Of a DNA stretch of 64,000 bases, positions 34,638 through 43,355 are shown piece by piece. Position numbers and translations under genes: made by a program. The notes beneath the pieces are model-generated. The model was not told the DNA's origin, did no database searches, and saw only the letters and a list, made by a program, of their open reading frames with translations. The stretch's first letter is position 1, and the number at the start of each line of letters is the position of its first letter. This stretch comes from DTDX01 sp964608455. GTDB taxonomy: Archaea > Thermoproteota > Bathyarchaeia > 40CM-2-53-6 > DTDX01. The stretch is taken from contig CAZSNM010000002.1 in assembly GCA_964608455.1 (NCBI GenBank), positions 1-64,000 of the forward strand. The letters are read 5' to 3'.

Positions 34638-35651
34638 ATGTATAATTTAGAAGAAGAATTAATAAACGCGATAAAAAAGAGGGCTGTAAAAAGAGTTCTT
34701 CTTCAATTTCCAAATGGATTAAGAAAATATGCCTTTAAATTAGCTAAAAAAATCGAGGAGGAAGCTAATGTTGAAGCGATTATTTCAGCTGATCCATGTT
34801 ATGGTGCTTGCGATTTAGCAATTGAAGAGTTAAAACATGTTAATGCTGATTTACTAATTCATTATGGTCATGCAAAAATTCCAAATTTAAAATTTGAAAA
34901 TATAATATTTATTGAAGCCCGTTCCAAAATAAATGTTGAACAAGCAGTTTTAAAAGCTGCAGAAATTTTTAAAAATGAAGAAAAAATAGGTTTATTAACT
35001 ACAATTCAACATATAGATTTTTTAACTAAAGCAAAAACCATTTTAGAAAATATTGGAAAAAAAGTTTATATTGGGAATCCTGGCGAAAAAACGATTTATA
35101 AAGGACAAATTTTAGGCTGTGATTTAACAGCTGCTAAAGATATAGCTGATAAAGTTGAAGGTTTTATTGTTATTTCAGGTGGAAATTTTCATGGACTAGG
35201 TGTTCAATTAACAACCGGAAAAAAAACTGTTGTAGCAGATCCTTTTCTTAATGAAGCTAGAGTTTTAGACGAATTAGTGAAGGCAACAATTAGAAAAAGA
35301 TGGATTCAAATATCAAGATTTTCCGAGTGCAAAAATATTGGGGTTTTATTAATTTTAAAAAGTGGACAATTAAATTTAAAATTAGCTGAAAAAATGAAGA
35401 ATGAACTTGAGAAAAAAAAGAGGAAAAGCATTTTAATTTGCGTTAGAGAGGTAACCCCTGAAAATTTAAATTCATTTATAGATGTGGAAGCTTTTGTTAA
35501 TACAGGTTGCCCAAGAATCCCTATTGAAGACCAATTAAAATTTGAAAAACCAATTTTAAATCCTGAAGAGGCTTTAATAGGTTTGGGGGTTATTCCCTGG
35601 GAAAACTATGGGAAAACTCTATTAGAAAAAAACATTTGGAAATTATTTTAA
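34638..35651 (+). CDS. dph2: Diphthamide synthesis radical SAM enzyme Dph2
   Basis: A 337-residue non-canonical radical SAM protein that transfers aminocarboxypropyl from SAM to the diphthamide His of elongation factor 2. The three cluster Cys lie one in each lobe: SADPCYGACDLA near 54, LGCDLTAAK near 158 and NTGCPRIPIEDQ near 290. It overlaps the METTL5-like gene by 16 bp. Confidence 0.94.
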   Translation: MYNLEEELINAIKKRAVKRVLLQFPNGLRKYAFKLAKKIEEEANVEAIISADPCYGACDLAIEELKHVNADLLIHYGHAKIPNLKFENIIFIEARSKINVEQAVLKAAEIFKNEEKIGLLTTIQHIDFLTKAKTILENIGKKVYIGNPGEKTIYKGQILGCDLTAAKDIADKVEGFIVISGGNFHGLGVQLTTGKKTVVADPFLNEARVLDELVKATIRKRWIQISRFSECKNIGVLLILKSGQLNLKLAEKMKNELEKKKRKSILICVREVTPENLNSFIDVEAFVNTGCPRIPIEDQLKFEKPILNPEEALIGLGVIPWENYGKTLLEKNIWKLF

Positions 35652-36244
35652 GCAAGCTTAAAGTTAGTTCAAACCTTAAATGTGAATTAGAGCAATATCC
35701 TATTCCTTCAGATGTTGCTGCAGAAATTTTGTTTATAGCTTCTCAAATTTACAATGATATAAAAAATCGAAGAGTTATAGATTTAGGTTGTGGCTCAGGT
35801 TTTTTAGCTATTGGAGCAGCAATTTTAGGTGCTAAAGAAGTTGTAGGAGTTGATTTAGATTTAAACGCTATTAAAATAGCTAAAATAAATGCTAAAACAG
35901 CTAGAGTAGAGGACAAAATTCAATGGATTGTAAGCGATATATCCTCTATAATTGGTAAATTTGATGTTGTTCTTCAAAACCCTCCTTTTGGAGTGAAAAA
36001 AAGAGGTGCTGATATTTTATTTTTAAAGAAAGCTCTTGAAATAGGTAAAGTAATTTATACGCTTCATAAATCAAGCGAAGAAAACAGAAAGTTTATAAAA
36101 AATAAAGTACTAAGTGAAAAGGGAGTAATTTCAGCTATTTTCCAAATGAATTTAACTATTCCAAGACTTTTCAATTTTCATCATAAAAGAAAACATATTA
36201 TAAAAGTTGATTTATATAGGGTAGTTAAAAATGATGATAAATAA
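35636..36244 (+). CDS. METTL5-like RNA adenine methyltransferase
   Basis: A 202-residue Rossmann methyltransferase. It starts with LEQYPIPSDVAAEILF, then SAM motif VIDLGCGSGFLAIGAAILGA near 51, catalytic NPPFGVKKRGADILFL near 116, and YTLHKSSEENRKF near 142. This sequence of motifs closely follows METTL5, which makes m6A in 18S rRNA helix 44, so an equivalent archaeal 16S target is likely. Overlaps dph2 and csl4, so it is translationally coupled to both. Confidence 0.87.
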   Translation: MEIILSKLKVSSNLKCELEQYPIPSDVAAEILFIASQIYNDIKNRRVIDLGCGSGFLAIGAAILGAKEVVGVDLDLNAIKIAKINAKTARVEDKIQWIVSDISSIIGKFDVVLQNPPFGVKKRGADILFLKKALEIGKVIYTLHKSSEENRKFIKNKVLSEKGVISAIFQMNLTIPRLFNFHHKRKHIIKVDLYRVVKNDDK

Positions 36245-36839
36245 AAGAAAAGTTGAGTTTGTTACTCCTGGAGACAAATTAGGAGTTGTAGAAGAGTTTT
36301 CTCCAGGTTTGGGAACCTATGAAGTTAATGGAGTAATTTATGCTAAAGTTACTGGTTTGGCTACTAAAGATTTTATAAATAAAAGAATCTATGTTAAACC
36401 ATGCGTTAAACAACCTATTGTTCCAAATGAAGGAGATGAAGTTTTAGGTATAGTTACAGGAGTGCAGGATAAAGTGGCTATGATAAGCTTATTTTCTATT
36501 AAAAATGTTTTTTTACAAAAACCATTTACAGGTTTTCTTCATATTTCAGTTTCAAGCCATAAATTTGAAAAAACAATGAGTGATGTATGTAAACCTACCG
36601 ATATAATTAAAGCTAAAGTTTTTAGTATAAATAATGGTGCTCTTCAATTAACAACAGCTGGAGAAAACTTAGGGGTTATATTAGCTTATTGCTCTCTTTG
36701 CGGAAATGAATTAAATTTAAAAAGCAGCAAAGGCGTATTAGAATGTAAAGTATGCGGTAATATTGAATATAGAAAAATAGCTAAAGATTATGGTTTCAAA
36801 AATATTGGGGGAGAAAAAATTGAATATTACAATAGTTAA
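36231..36839 (+). CDS. csl4: Exosome RNA-binding subunit Csl4
   Basis: A 202-residue cap protein of the archaeal exosome. The N-terminal domain (VTPGDKLGVVEEFSPGLGTY) is typical of Csl4; the central S1 domain starts near residue 64 (PNEGDEVLGIVTGVQDKVAM); the C-terminal zinc ribbon has CSLCGNELN and LECKVCGN. The start is ATG 36231 or the adjacent ATG 36234. Overlaps rpoL by 20 bp. Confidence 0.92.
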   Translation: MMINKRKVEFVTPGDKLGVVEEFSPGLGTYEVNGVIYAKVTGLATKDFINKRIYVKPCVKQPIVPNEGDEVLGIVTGVQDKVAMISLFSIKNVFLQKPFTGFLHISVSSHKFEKTMSDVCKPTDIIKAKVFSINNGALQLTTAGENLGVILAYCSLCGNELNLKSSKGVLECKVCGNIEYRKIAKDYGFKNIGGEKIEYYNS

Positions 36840-37092
36840 AGAAAATGAGAAGGAAATTAAGTTGGAATTAGATGAAACCCATACTTTTTGTAATCTTCTT
36901 CAAGCAATATTACTTGAAGATGAAGATGTTGAAATAGCAGGTTATGATGTCCCCCATCCCTTATTTAAAAAAGCAGTGTTTTACATTAGAGTTTCAGGTA
37001 AGGAAACAGCAAGAGAAGCTTTAAAAAAAGCATTAAAAAAAATAAAATCTCAAACAGAGGAATTTATGAGGAAGTTTGAGGAAATATCTTAA
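36820..37092 (+). CDS. rpoL: RNA polymerase subunit L (Rpb11)
   Basis: A 90-residue alpha-like assembly subunit that pairs with RpoD. The core ETHTFCNLLQAILLEDEDVE and AGYDVPHPLFKKAVFYIRV are diagnostic. I place the start at TTG 36820, behind GGGGGAG, giving the usual length; an in-frame ATG at 36790 lies within csl4 and adds no family-like sequence. Confidence 0.93.
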   Translation: MNITIVKENEKEIKLELDETHTFCNLLQAILLEDEDVEIAGYDVPHPLFKKAVFYIRVSGKETAREALKKALKKIKSQTEEFMRKFEEIS

Positions 37093-37098
37093 AGGAAA

Positions 37099-37458
37099 TT
37101 GAATAAAAAATTGCTTAAAGAAATAATGCTTGATAAAAAACTTGCAAGATTTGGAGATTCCCTTTTAAATTTTCTATATTCTTTCGCACTTACAAAAAGA
37201 AGGGGGGAGCCAATAGGAGAAAAAGTAAGCGATGAAATTCTAGCAATTGCAGCTAAAAATGTTGGAATTAAAAGTTTTTTACCATCAAGATTAAGCAAAG
37301 GCGAAATAGCAAATTCTATTGAAGCACTGCTTGGATATGCATGGTTAAAAAATAAAGTTTCAATTGAAGAATTAATGACAATTGAAAAAGAGATTGATGA
37401 ACCAGTTAAAGCAATTGAAAAGCTTGCTAAAATTCTTTTAGAAAAATTAAGCAAGTGA
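37099..37458 (+). CDS. Ribonuclease III-like domain protein (short archaeal form)
   Basis: A 119-residue helical protein with a stand-alone RNase III fold. LARFGDSLLNFLYSFALTK near residue 14 parallels the family's LGDAVL helix, and KGEIANSIEALLGYAWLK near 75 parallels ADVFEALIGA. In the latter the usual Asp is Asn while the Glu remains. There is no double-stranded-RNA-binding domain. TTG start at 37099. It sits in the csl4-rpoL run and overlaps DUF99 by 4 bp. Whether it still cuts RNA is open. Confidence 0.75.
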   Translation: MNKKLLKEIMLDKKLARFGDSLLNFLYSFALTKRRGEPIGEKVSDEILAIAAKNVGIKSFLPSRLSKGEIANSIEALLGYAWLKNKVSIEELMTIEKEIDEPVKAIEKLAKILLEKLSK

Positions 37459-37955
37459 AGAATGTGAAAATTATAAAAAAAGAAGTTCGAGCAATAGGAT
37501 TTGATGATGGAGGCGTCAATTCTAAAAGCATTATTGGAGTTATTTTTAGAGGAAATATATGCCTTGAAGGTTTAATCAAGATTGAAGCTGCATATAACAT
37601 AAATGTTACAGAAGAAATAATTAAAGTTTTAAAATCTTCACCTCATTTTAAACAATTAAGAATAATAATGCTGAATAAAGATGTTTTGATTGGAGAAAAA
37701 ATTGATTTGCAAAAAATTTATGAAGAAACAAAGTTACCAGTTATAGTGTTTTATAGAGGGAAAATTTTAAAAAAAGGCTTTTCCACAATAAAAATTAATA
37801 AAAGGAAAATTTACTTTAAAACCGTTGGTTTAAACCAAGATTTAATTAAAGAAGTTTTAAAAAATTTTTCATTAAAAAAAGGTTTTCCTGAACCTTTAAG
37901 AGTAGCTTTTTTAATTGCAAAAGCCTTTAAACGTTTTAAACATAGTACTTCATGA
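37455..37955 (+). CDS. DUF99 family protein (endonuclease V-like fold)
   Basis: A 166-residue archaeal protein of the DUF99 family, distantly related to endonuclease V. VRAIGFDDGG near residue 12 carries the acidic pair in the position of the nuclease metal site, and KKGFPEPLRVAFLIAKAF ends the protein as in the family. GTG start overlaps the previous stop by 4 bp. No activity has been assigned to the family that I can support from sequence. Confidence 0.88.
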   Translation: MKNVKIIKKEVRAIGFDDGGVNSKSIIGVIFRGNICLEGLIKIEAAYNINVTEEIIKVLKSSPHFKQLRIIMLNKDVLIGEKIDLQKIYEETKLPVIVFYRGKILKKGFSTIKINKRKIYFKTVGLNQDLIKEVLKNFSLKKGFPEPLRVAFLIAKAFKRFKHSTS

Positions 37956-38018
37956 AAAAGTTTAAATTAAACGTAAGCTAACTCAAACAAGAATAACCTT
38001 ATTGTAGAGGGGTTTTAA

Positions 38019-38342
38019 TTGCAGTTTTGCCCTAAATGTGGTACCGCTCTTACTCCAACAAAAGTAAATGATAAAATAGTATTAAAATGTATGAGATGCG
38101 GTTATGAAACTGAAAAAACTGAAAAATCCGTTACTAAAGTGTTTCAAGAAAAAGAAAAAATAGTTGTTGTTGGTAAAGAAGAAGAAAAAATAAGAACAAT
38201 GCCTAAAGTTAAAGCTGAATGTCCTAAATGCGGAAATAGAGAAGCTTTTTATTGGATAGTTCAAACAAGAGGCGCTGATGAATCTTCAACACAATTCTTT
38301 AGATGCACTAAATGCGGTTATACCTGGCGTGAATTATCATAA
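38019..38342 (+). CDS. tfs: Transcript cleavage factor TFS
   Basis: A 107-residue homologue of Rpb9/TFIIS that stimulates RNA cleavage by backtracked polymerase. N-terminal zinc ribbon FCPKCGTAL and LKCMRCGYET; C-terminal ribbon CPKCGNREAFYWIVQTRGADE with the catalytic Asp-Glu tip, then CTKCGYTWREL. TTG start at 38019 with a GAGGGG site upstream. The acidic tip is intact, so this is the active type. Confidence 0.94.
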   Translation: MQFCPKCGTALTPTKVNDKIVLKCMRCGYETEKTEKSVTKVFQEKEKIVVVGKEEEKIRTMPKVKAECPKCGNREAFYWIVQTRGADESSTQFFRCTKCGYTWRELS

Positions 38343-38425
38343 ACTGATATAAAAAAGCTTTATTCTTTATTAATTCCATTAAACTTTATTTTAATTATTC
38401 AAAAAATTAAAAAATGGGGAGAGGC

Positions 38426-39178
38426 ATGTTTAAAGCTATAGTTTCAGATGCAAAACTTTTACGAAACATTTTAGCGGCGGTTTCAACGCTTGTAGAAGAA
38501 GTAGATCTTAACATGAATGAAGAAGGAATAAGTCTTAAAGCTTTAGATCCAAGCCATGTAGCTATGGTAAGTTTAAACTGGCCTAAGCAATCATTTGAAA
38601 AATATGAATGCGATAAATTAACTAAAATAAGAATTAATTTAAGTAATATAGAGAAGCTTTTAAAAAAAGCTAAAAGCGATGAAAATGTTGAAATAGATTA
38701 TGATGAAACTTCAAGAAAGTTAACTATGATTCTTAAGGGGAAAATTACCAAAAAATTTGTTGTACCAACTTTAGAGGCTGGTGAAGAAGAGGCGCCTTCT
38801 CCAAAATTAACTTTTAACGCTAAAGTTAAAATTCTTTCAAGCAGTTTAAAAGAAATGATTGATGATGCTGAGGCAATAGCTGACAATGTTACATTAGAGG
38901 CAACTCAAGAAAAATTTATTGTTAATGCAACTTCAGAATTAAGTAATGCAACTTTTGAAGTTGAAAAAGGAAGTGAAGCTCTTTTAGAGCTTGAAGTTAA
39001 AGAACCTTCAAAAGCAACTTTTAATTTAAACTTTTTAGCTGAAATGGTTAAGGCTGGAGCTTCAACATCAGAAATAGCAACATTAGAGTTTTCAACAAAT
39101 ATGCCTATTAAGCTTGAGTTTAATTTAATTCAAGCAAACTTAGTTTATTATTTAGCTCCTAGAATAGAAACAACTTAA
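38426..39178 (+). CDS. pcn: DNA sliding clamp PCNA
   Basis: A 250-residue processivity clamp. It begins MFKAIVSDAKLLRNILAAV, with LDPSHVAMVSLNWP near residue 48 and the C-terminal LAPRIE. I choose ATG 38426, because an in-frame ATG at 38414 is followed by GGGGAGAGGC, which is the ribosome site itself. It leads the replication run with priL, priS and gins51. Only one PCNA is in the window. Confidence 0.95.
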   Translation: MFKAIVSDAKLLRNILAAVSTLVEEVDLNMNEEGISLKALDPSHVAMVSLNWPKQSFEKYECDKLTKIRINLSNIEKLLKKAKSDENVEIDYDETSRKLTMILKGKITKKFVVPTLEAGEEEAPSPKLTFNAKVKILSSSLKEMIDDAEAIADNVTLEATQEKFIVNATSELSNATFEVEKGSEALLELEVKEPSKATFNLNFLAEMVKAGASTSEIATLEFSTNMPIKLEFNLIQANLVYYLAPRIETT

Positions 39179-39179
39179 C

Positions 39180-40223
39180 ATGTTAACTACTATTGATTTA
39201 GCTAAATATCCATTCGTTAAAGAAGCTGCTGAATATATTAAAAGTTTAGGGCTTAAAATAGATGAGTTAACTTCAGCTGAATTTACTGAAATAGTTAATA
39301 GAGCTGAAGAAAGAATAAAAGAAGCCTTAATAAACACTAAAATTTCAAAGGATTGGTTAAGAAATGATATTGAAATTTTATCATTTCCAACAGCAATTCT
39401 TTTGTTAAATAAAATTAAAGATGAAAAAATTAAACGAAGATATGCTTTATCAGAGGCTAAAAGAGCATATGAATTTTTAATAAATGAAGAAAATGAAAAA
39501 ATTCTTTATATAGCTAAAGAAACCTTTAATTGGAAAATAGATTTTGCCAACATAACAATTAACAATAGATTTTTCATTTTTAAAATTCATTTTTTAAATT
39601 ATTTAAGAAATGCTATAAAAATTAAGGATGCTAAATGGAAGTTAACCAATAGAATTTTAAGAGAAGGCTATGTTTACATAACTAAGGAGGAAGCTGTAAG
39701 GCTTCTTGAAGAAGAAATTCAAAGAAAAATTTTAGCTAAAATAGAGGATTCAAAAATTGAAATTAAAAATTTTGAGGAACAAATAAAAAGGATAATTGGA
39801 TATTCAAATAAATTAAGTTTTGCTTCATCCACGGATTTACCTAAAACAATTGTGTTTTCAGCACTTCCACCATGTATAAAAAAAATTTATGAATCTATAA
39901 AGTCTGGGGGGCATGCATCTCATATAGAAAGATTTACTTTAACAGCTTTTCTTTTAAATATAGGTTTAAAACCTGAAGAAATAACTCAAATTTTTAAGGA
40001 AGTTTCAGATTTCGATGAAGAAAAAACAAGATATCAAATTGAGCATATAGCGGGTGCAAGAGGTTCAGGAATTAAATATGCTCCACCAAAATGTTCAACT
40101 TTAAAAACTTATGGCTTATGCATAAATCAAGATGAATTATGCAATAAAATAATGCATCCATTAACCTATTATAAAAAAGCGTTAAAACTTTGGAGAAAAA
40201 AAGTTGATAGAAGATTACATTAA
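39180..40223 (+). CDS. priL: DNA primase large subunit PriL
   Basis: A 347-residue regulatory primase subunit. The four cluster Cys are in LPPCIKKI near 231, PPKCSTLKTYGLC near 306 and QDELCNKIMHPLTYY near 323, holding the [4Fe-4S] cluster of the C-terminal domain. It begins 1 nt after pcn and overlaps priS by 20 bp. Confidence 0.94.
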   Translation: MLTTIDLAKYPFVKEAAEYIKSLGLKIDELTSAEFTEIVNRAEERIKEALINTKISKDWLRNDIEILSFPTAILLLNKIKDEKIKRRYALSEAKRAYEFLINEENEKILYIAKETFNWKIDFANITINNRFFIFKIHFLNYLRNAIKIKDAKWKLTNRILREGYVYITKEEAVRLLEEEIQRKILAKIEDSKIEIKNFEEQIKRIIGYSNKLSFASSTDLPKTIVFSALPPCIKKIYESIKSGGHASHIERFTLTAFLLNIGLKPEEITQIFKEVSDFDEEKTRYQIEHIAGARGSGIKYAPPKCSTLKTYGLCINQDELCNKIMHPLTYYKKALKLWRKKVDRRLH

Positions 40224-41286
40224 AAAAAAGTTTTCAGAATATTATCGTTTATTTTCTTGGAGAATTAAAGAACCTAAAGAAATCACTAAAAGAGAATTCG
40301 GTTTTCTTCTTTTTAAAGAAAAAATTATGGTTCGTCATAAAGGTTTTTTAAATATTAATAATCTTCGAGAATTTATTAAAACAATTGTTCCATCAGATGT
40401 TTATTATTCTTCAGCTTATTATTTAAAGCCTGAAGAAGAAATGAAAAATAAAGGATGGCTTGGTGCAGATTTAATATTTGATATAGATGCTGATCATATA
40501 GATACTTTATGTAAAAAAGAGCATGATAAATGGATTTGTAAAAACTGTGGTTATATAGGTAAAGGGACTTCTCCAGAAAGTTGTTTAAAATGTGGAGAAA
40601 ATAAAATTCAATCTGAAACATGGATTTGTCAAAAATGCTTGGATAAAGCTAAAGAAGAAGCTTTAAAACTAATAGATTTTTTAACAGAAGATTTTGGATT
40701 TAAAAAGGATAATATTAAAGTGTATTTTACAGGCCATAGAGGTTACCATATTCATGTAGATTCAAAAGAAGCATTAGAATTAACCAGCGAGGAAAGAAAA
40801 GAAATAATTGATTATGTAATGGGTATTGGAATAGACTTAAATCTTTTAAATTTTTTAAATCTTGCTAAAGAGCAAACCTATGGTTGGATTAAAAGAATAA
40901 CTTCTGCTATAAACTTTAATTCATTAAAAAAACCTGTAACTAAAAAGAGATTGCGTGAAATTCAATCTATTATTAAAGATAAAGCAGTTAAAGTAGATGC
41001 TATAGTCACTATGGATATCCATAGATTAATAAGGCTTCCAGAAACATTAAATGGTAAAACAGGTTTAAGAGCAGTTAAAATAGATTTAAATCATTTTGAG
41101 AAATTTAACCCTTTTGTTGAAGCAGTTGCTTTAGAAAAGGGAGAAGAAAAAATTTACATTAAAGAAGCACCGAAATTTTTCTTAGGAAAAGAAGAGTTTG
41201 GACCTTATAAAAATGAGAAGGCAACTCTTTCAACAGCAGCAGCTTTACTTTTAATTTGTAAGGGAAAAGCTGAACCAGTGAATTAA
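40204..41286 (+). CDS. priS: DNA primase catalytic subunit PriS
   Basis: A 360-residue archaeo-eukaryotic primase catalytic subunit. The metal DxD is in LIFDIDADHID near 95; a zinc-binding insertion carries CKKE, CKNCGYIG, CLKCGE and CQKCLD (about 102-150); the nucleotide site is YFTGHRGYHIHVDS near 175 and a third acidic residue follows near 260 (VTMDIHRLIRLPETLNGKTG). TTG start at 40204 inside priL. Confidence 0.94.
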   Translation: MIEDYIKKKFSEYYRLFSWRIKEPKEITKREFGFLLFKEKIMVRHKGFLNINNLREFIKTIVPSDVYYSSAYYLKPEEEMKNKGWLGADLIFDIDADHIDTLCKKEHDKWICKNCGYIGKGTSPESCLKCGENKIQSETWICQKCLDKAKEEALKLIDFLTEDFGFKKDNIKVYFTGHRGYHIHVDSKEALELTSEERKEIIDYVMGIGIDLNLLNFLNLAKEQTYGWIKRITSAINFNSLKKPVTKKRLREIQSIIKDKAVKVDAIVTMDIHRLIRLPETLNGKTGLRAVKIDLNHFEKFNPFVEAVALEKGEEKIYIKEAPKFFLGKEEFGPYKNEKATLSTAAALLLICKGKAEPVN

Positions 41287-41288
41287 AA

Positions 41289-41825
41289 ATGTTTAATGAA
41301 TTATTTAAAGCTTGGAAAAAAGAGGAGGAAAATGAGGAAATTCAAAGTTTAAGCCAAGACTTTTATCTTAATATAAATCGCTATATTAATGGATTAAAGG
41401 AAAAAATAGAGAGAGAACAAGATTCCATAAAGCTAGAATTAGCTAAAGAAGAATATAGTTATGCTGTTAAAATTTTAAGCAAGCTTGTAGATGCAAGAAT
41501 TAAAAAAATATTAAATAAGGTTATTGAAGAAAAAAAGGTGCCTTTAGAGCTTCTTGCGGAAGAAGAAAAAGAAGTATTTTCTCCATTAAATAAAGTTGTT
41601 GATTTAATAATTAAATTTAAGGAAAAGCTTTTTAAAGGAGAAATAGAATTAAAAAAGAAAAAACTTGTTATTGTAAGATTTCTTCAAGAACTTCCAAAAA
41701 TAGTTGATGAAAATTTAAAAGTTTATGGACCTTTTGAAAGTGAAGATATAGCAGTTTTACCTGAGGAAAATGCTGAAGCATTAATTAAAAGAGGCGTGGT
41801 TGAAAAAATAGATTATAAAGATTAA
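41289..41825 (+). CDS. GINS complex subunit Gins51
   Basis: A 178-residue replication factor that joins MCM and the primase/GAN complex at the fork. The N-terminal helical A domain (about 1-115) is Lys/Glu rich; the C-terminal beta B domain is VRFLQELPKIVDENLKVYGP with LPEENAEALIKRGVVEKI, typical of Gins51. It starts 2 nt after priS. Confidence 0.85.
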   Translation: MFNELFKAWKKEEENEEIQSLSQDFYLNINRYINGLKEKIEREQDSIKLELAKEEYSYAVKILSKLVDARIKKILNKVIEEKKVPLELLAEEEKEVFSPLNKVVDLIIKFKEKLFKGEIELKKKKLVIVRFLQELPKIVDENLKVYGPFESEDIAVLPEENAEALIKRGVVEKIDYKD

Positions 41826-41864
41826 GAATATCCTTATGCATACTTAATGAATTAAAAAGGTGAA

Positions 41865-41881
41865 AAAGAAAGATTTATAAC
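41865..41881 (+). promoter_or_regulatory. BRE/TATA promoter of the L44e operon
   Basis: AAAGAAAGATTTATAAC is a good BRE/TATA pair. Transcription would begin near 41900, ahead of ATG 41931, for L44e-S27e-aIF2alpha-Nop10-PAC2. Confidence 0.55.
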
Positions 41882-41930
41882 TTTTCAATAAAGCATAACG
41901 TTTAGGAAAGCTTAAAAAGGAGATTTTAAA

Positions 41931-42209
41931 ATGAAGGTTCCAAAAGAAATGAATGTTTATTGTCCTAGATGCAAAAAGCATTCACCTCATTCTGTTTCCC
42001 TTTATAAAAAGGGAAAAGAAAGAGCGTTAGCTATAGGAGCAAGAAGACATGAAAGAGAAAAGCATGGATATGGTGGACAAAAATGGCCTGAGCTTAAAAA
42101 AACAGCAAAAACAACAAAAAAACAATTGCTAAAGTTAAAATGTAAAGAATGCAATTATACAGTTTATAGACTTGGAATAAGGTTAAGAAAACTTCAATTT
42201 GAGGCTTGA
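41931..42209 (+). CDS. rpl44e: Ribosomal protein eL42 (L44e)
   Basis: A 92-residue zinc-binding large-subunit protein. Cys pairs are in YCPRCKKHSPHSV and LKCKECNYTVYR. The Gly/Gln-rich GYGGQKWPELKKTAKTTKK in the middle contacts the E site. First gene of the L44e-S27e-aIF2alpha run common in archaea. Confidence 0.96.
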   Translation: MKVPKEMNVYCPRCKKHSPHSVSLYKKGKERALAIGARRHEREKHGYGGQKWPELKKTAKTTKKQLLKLKCKECNYTVYRLGIRLRKLQFEA

Positions 42210-42214
42210 AAAAA

Positions 42215-42409
42215 ATGGCCAGGGTAGAGTTGATTCCTAAACCTTCAAGCAAATTTATTAAAGTTAAATGCCTTAAATGTGGAAATGAACAAATAATTTT
42301 TGGTAAAGCTAGCATAAAAGTTAAGTGTAATGTGTGCGATGAGATTTTAGCTGAGCCAACAGGCGGACAAGTAAAACTTTTATGTGAAAAACTGCAGGAG
42401 CTTGATTAA
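42215..42409 (+). CDS. rps27e: Ribosomal protein eS27 (S27e)
   Basis: A 64-residue zinc-ribbon small-subunit protein. VKCLKCGNEQIIFGKAS and VKCNVCDEILAEPTGG give the four Cys. I take ATG 42215 (MARVEL); an in-frame TTG at 42206 adds three residues. It follows the L44e stop by 5 nt. Confidence 0.95.
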   Translation: MARVELIPKPSSKFIKVKCLKCGNEQIIFGKASIKVKCNVCDEILAEPTGGQVKLLCEKLQELD

Positions 42410-42423
42410 TTAAGGGGAGAAAA

Positions 42424-43203
42424 ATGTCAACAAACAGAGAGTATCCTGAGGAGGGAGATTTAGTAATAGCTACTGTAAGGCGAATAACAGATTATGGCGC
42501 TTATGTGACGCTTGATGAATATGATGATCAAGAAGGATTACTTCATATATCTGAAATAGCATCAACATGGGTTAAAAATATAAGAGATCATGTAAGAGAA
42601 GGACAAAAATTAGTTTTAAAGGTTTTAAGAGTTAATCCTGAAAAAGGCCATATAGATTTATCTTTAAGAAGAGTCACTGGAAAAGAAAAAATGGAAAAAC
42701 TTCTTCAATGGAAAATTGATAAAAAAGCAGACTCAATAATGAAGACTGCTATTGAAAAATTAAAGAAGACTGAAGAAGAAGCTAATGCAATTAAAGAAGT
42801 TATTTTAAAAAAATATGAAAGTTTATATGATGCTTTTGAAGAAGCCGTTGAAGAGGGACAAGAAGTATTTGAGAAACTTGGTATTTCTTCAGAATGGGCT
42901 AAAGCTTTAACTGAAGCAGCTAAATCAAAAATAAAAATTGAGAAAGCTAAGGTTTCAGCTACAATAGAATTAACTTGCTTAAAACCAGATGGAATAGAAG
43001 CTATAAAGCAAAGCTTGCTCAATGCTGAAAAAATTAGAAGGAAAGGCGCAAGCATAATTGCTTATGCTATAGGAGCGCCTAGATATAAAATAGAAGTTTT
43101 AGCTAATGATTATGGAGAGGCTGAAGCTCTTTTAAAAAAAGCTATAGATGAAGTTTTAACAACAATAAGAAATTTTGGAGGAGAAGGACGTCAAATAGAT
43201 TGA
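42424..43203 (+). CDS. eif2a: Translation initiation factor aIF2 alpha
   Basis: A 259-residue alpha subunit of the initiator-tRNA carrier. The N-terminal S1/OB domain (EGDLVIATVRRITDYGAYVT), with the EGLLHISEIASTWVKNIRDH turn, is followed by a helical domain and a C-terminal alpha-beta domain. It precedes nop10 directly. Confidence 0.95.
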   Translation: MSTNREYPEEGDLVIATVRRITDYGAYVTLDEYDDQEGLLHISEIASTWVKNIRDHVREGQKLVLKVLRVNPEKGHIDLSLRRVTGKEKMEKLLQWKIDKKADSIMKTAIEKLKKTEEEANAIKEVILKKYESLYDAFEEAVEEGQEVFEKLGISSEWAKALTEAAKSKIKIEKAKVSATIELTCLKPDGIEAIKQSLLNAEKIRRKGASIIAYAIGAPRYKIEVLANDYGEAEALLKKAIDEVLTTIRNFGGEGRQID

Positions 43204-43205
43204 AA

Positions 43206-43355
43206 ATGCAAATTAAAAAATGTAAAAAATGCGGAAGATATACTCTTAAAGAAAATTGTCCTTTATGCGGAGAAAAAACATTTAACCCTCATCCTCCTAA
43301 ATTCTCTTTAGATGATAAATATCTTAAATTAAGATTAAAAGCTGAAGAAAAATGA
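43206..43355 (+). CDS. nop10: H/ACA RNP protein Nop10
   Basis: A 49-residue protein found by reading the gap between aIF2alpha and PAC2. It translates as MQIKKCKKCGRYTLKENCPL, then CGEKTFNPHPPKFSLDDKY, with the four Cys of the zinc ribbon and the PHPPKFSxxDxY signature of archaeal Nop10. It helps Cbf5 and L7Ae make pseudouridine. Starts 2 nt after aIF2alpha and overlaps the PAC2 gene by 4 bp (ATGA). Confidence 0.95.
   Translation: MQIKKCKKCGRYTLKENCPLCGEKTFNPHPPKFSLDDKYLKLRLKAEEK

Noticed and set aside
37089..37454. 121-codon minus-strand frame
   Set aside because: It mirrors the RNase III-like gene on the plus strand, which fits operon spacing and family motifs.
42705..43055. 116-codon minus-strand frame inside the aIF2 alpha gene
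   Set aside because: Antisense shadow created by the strong codon bias of the initiation-factor gene.
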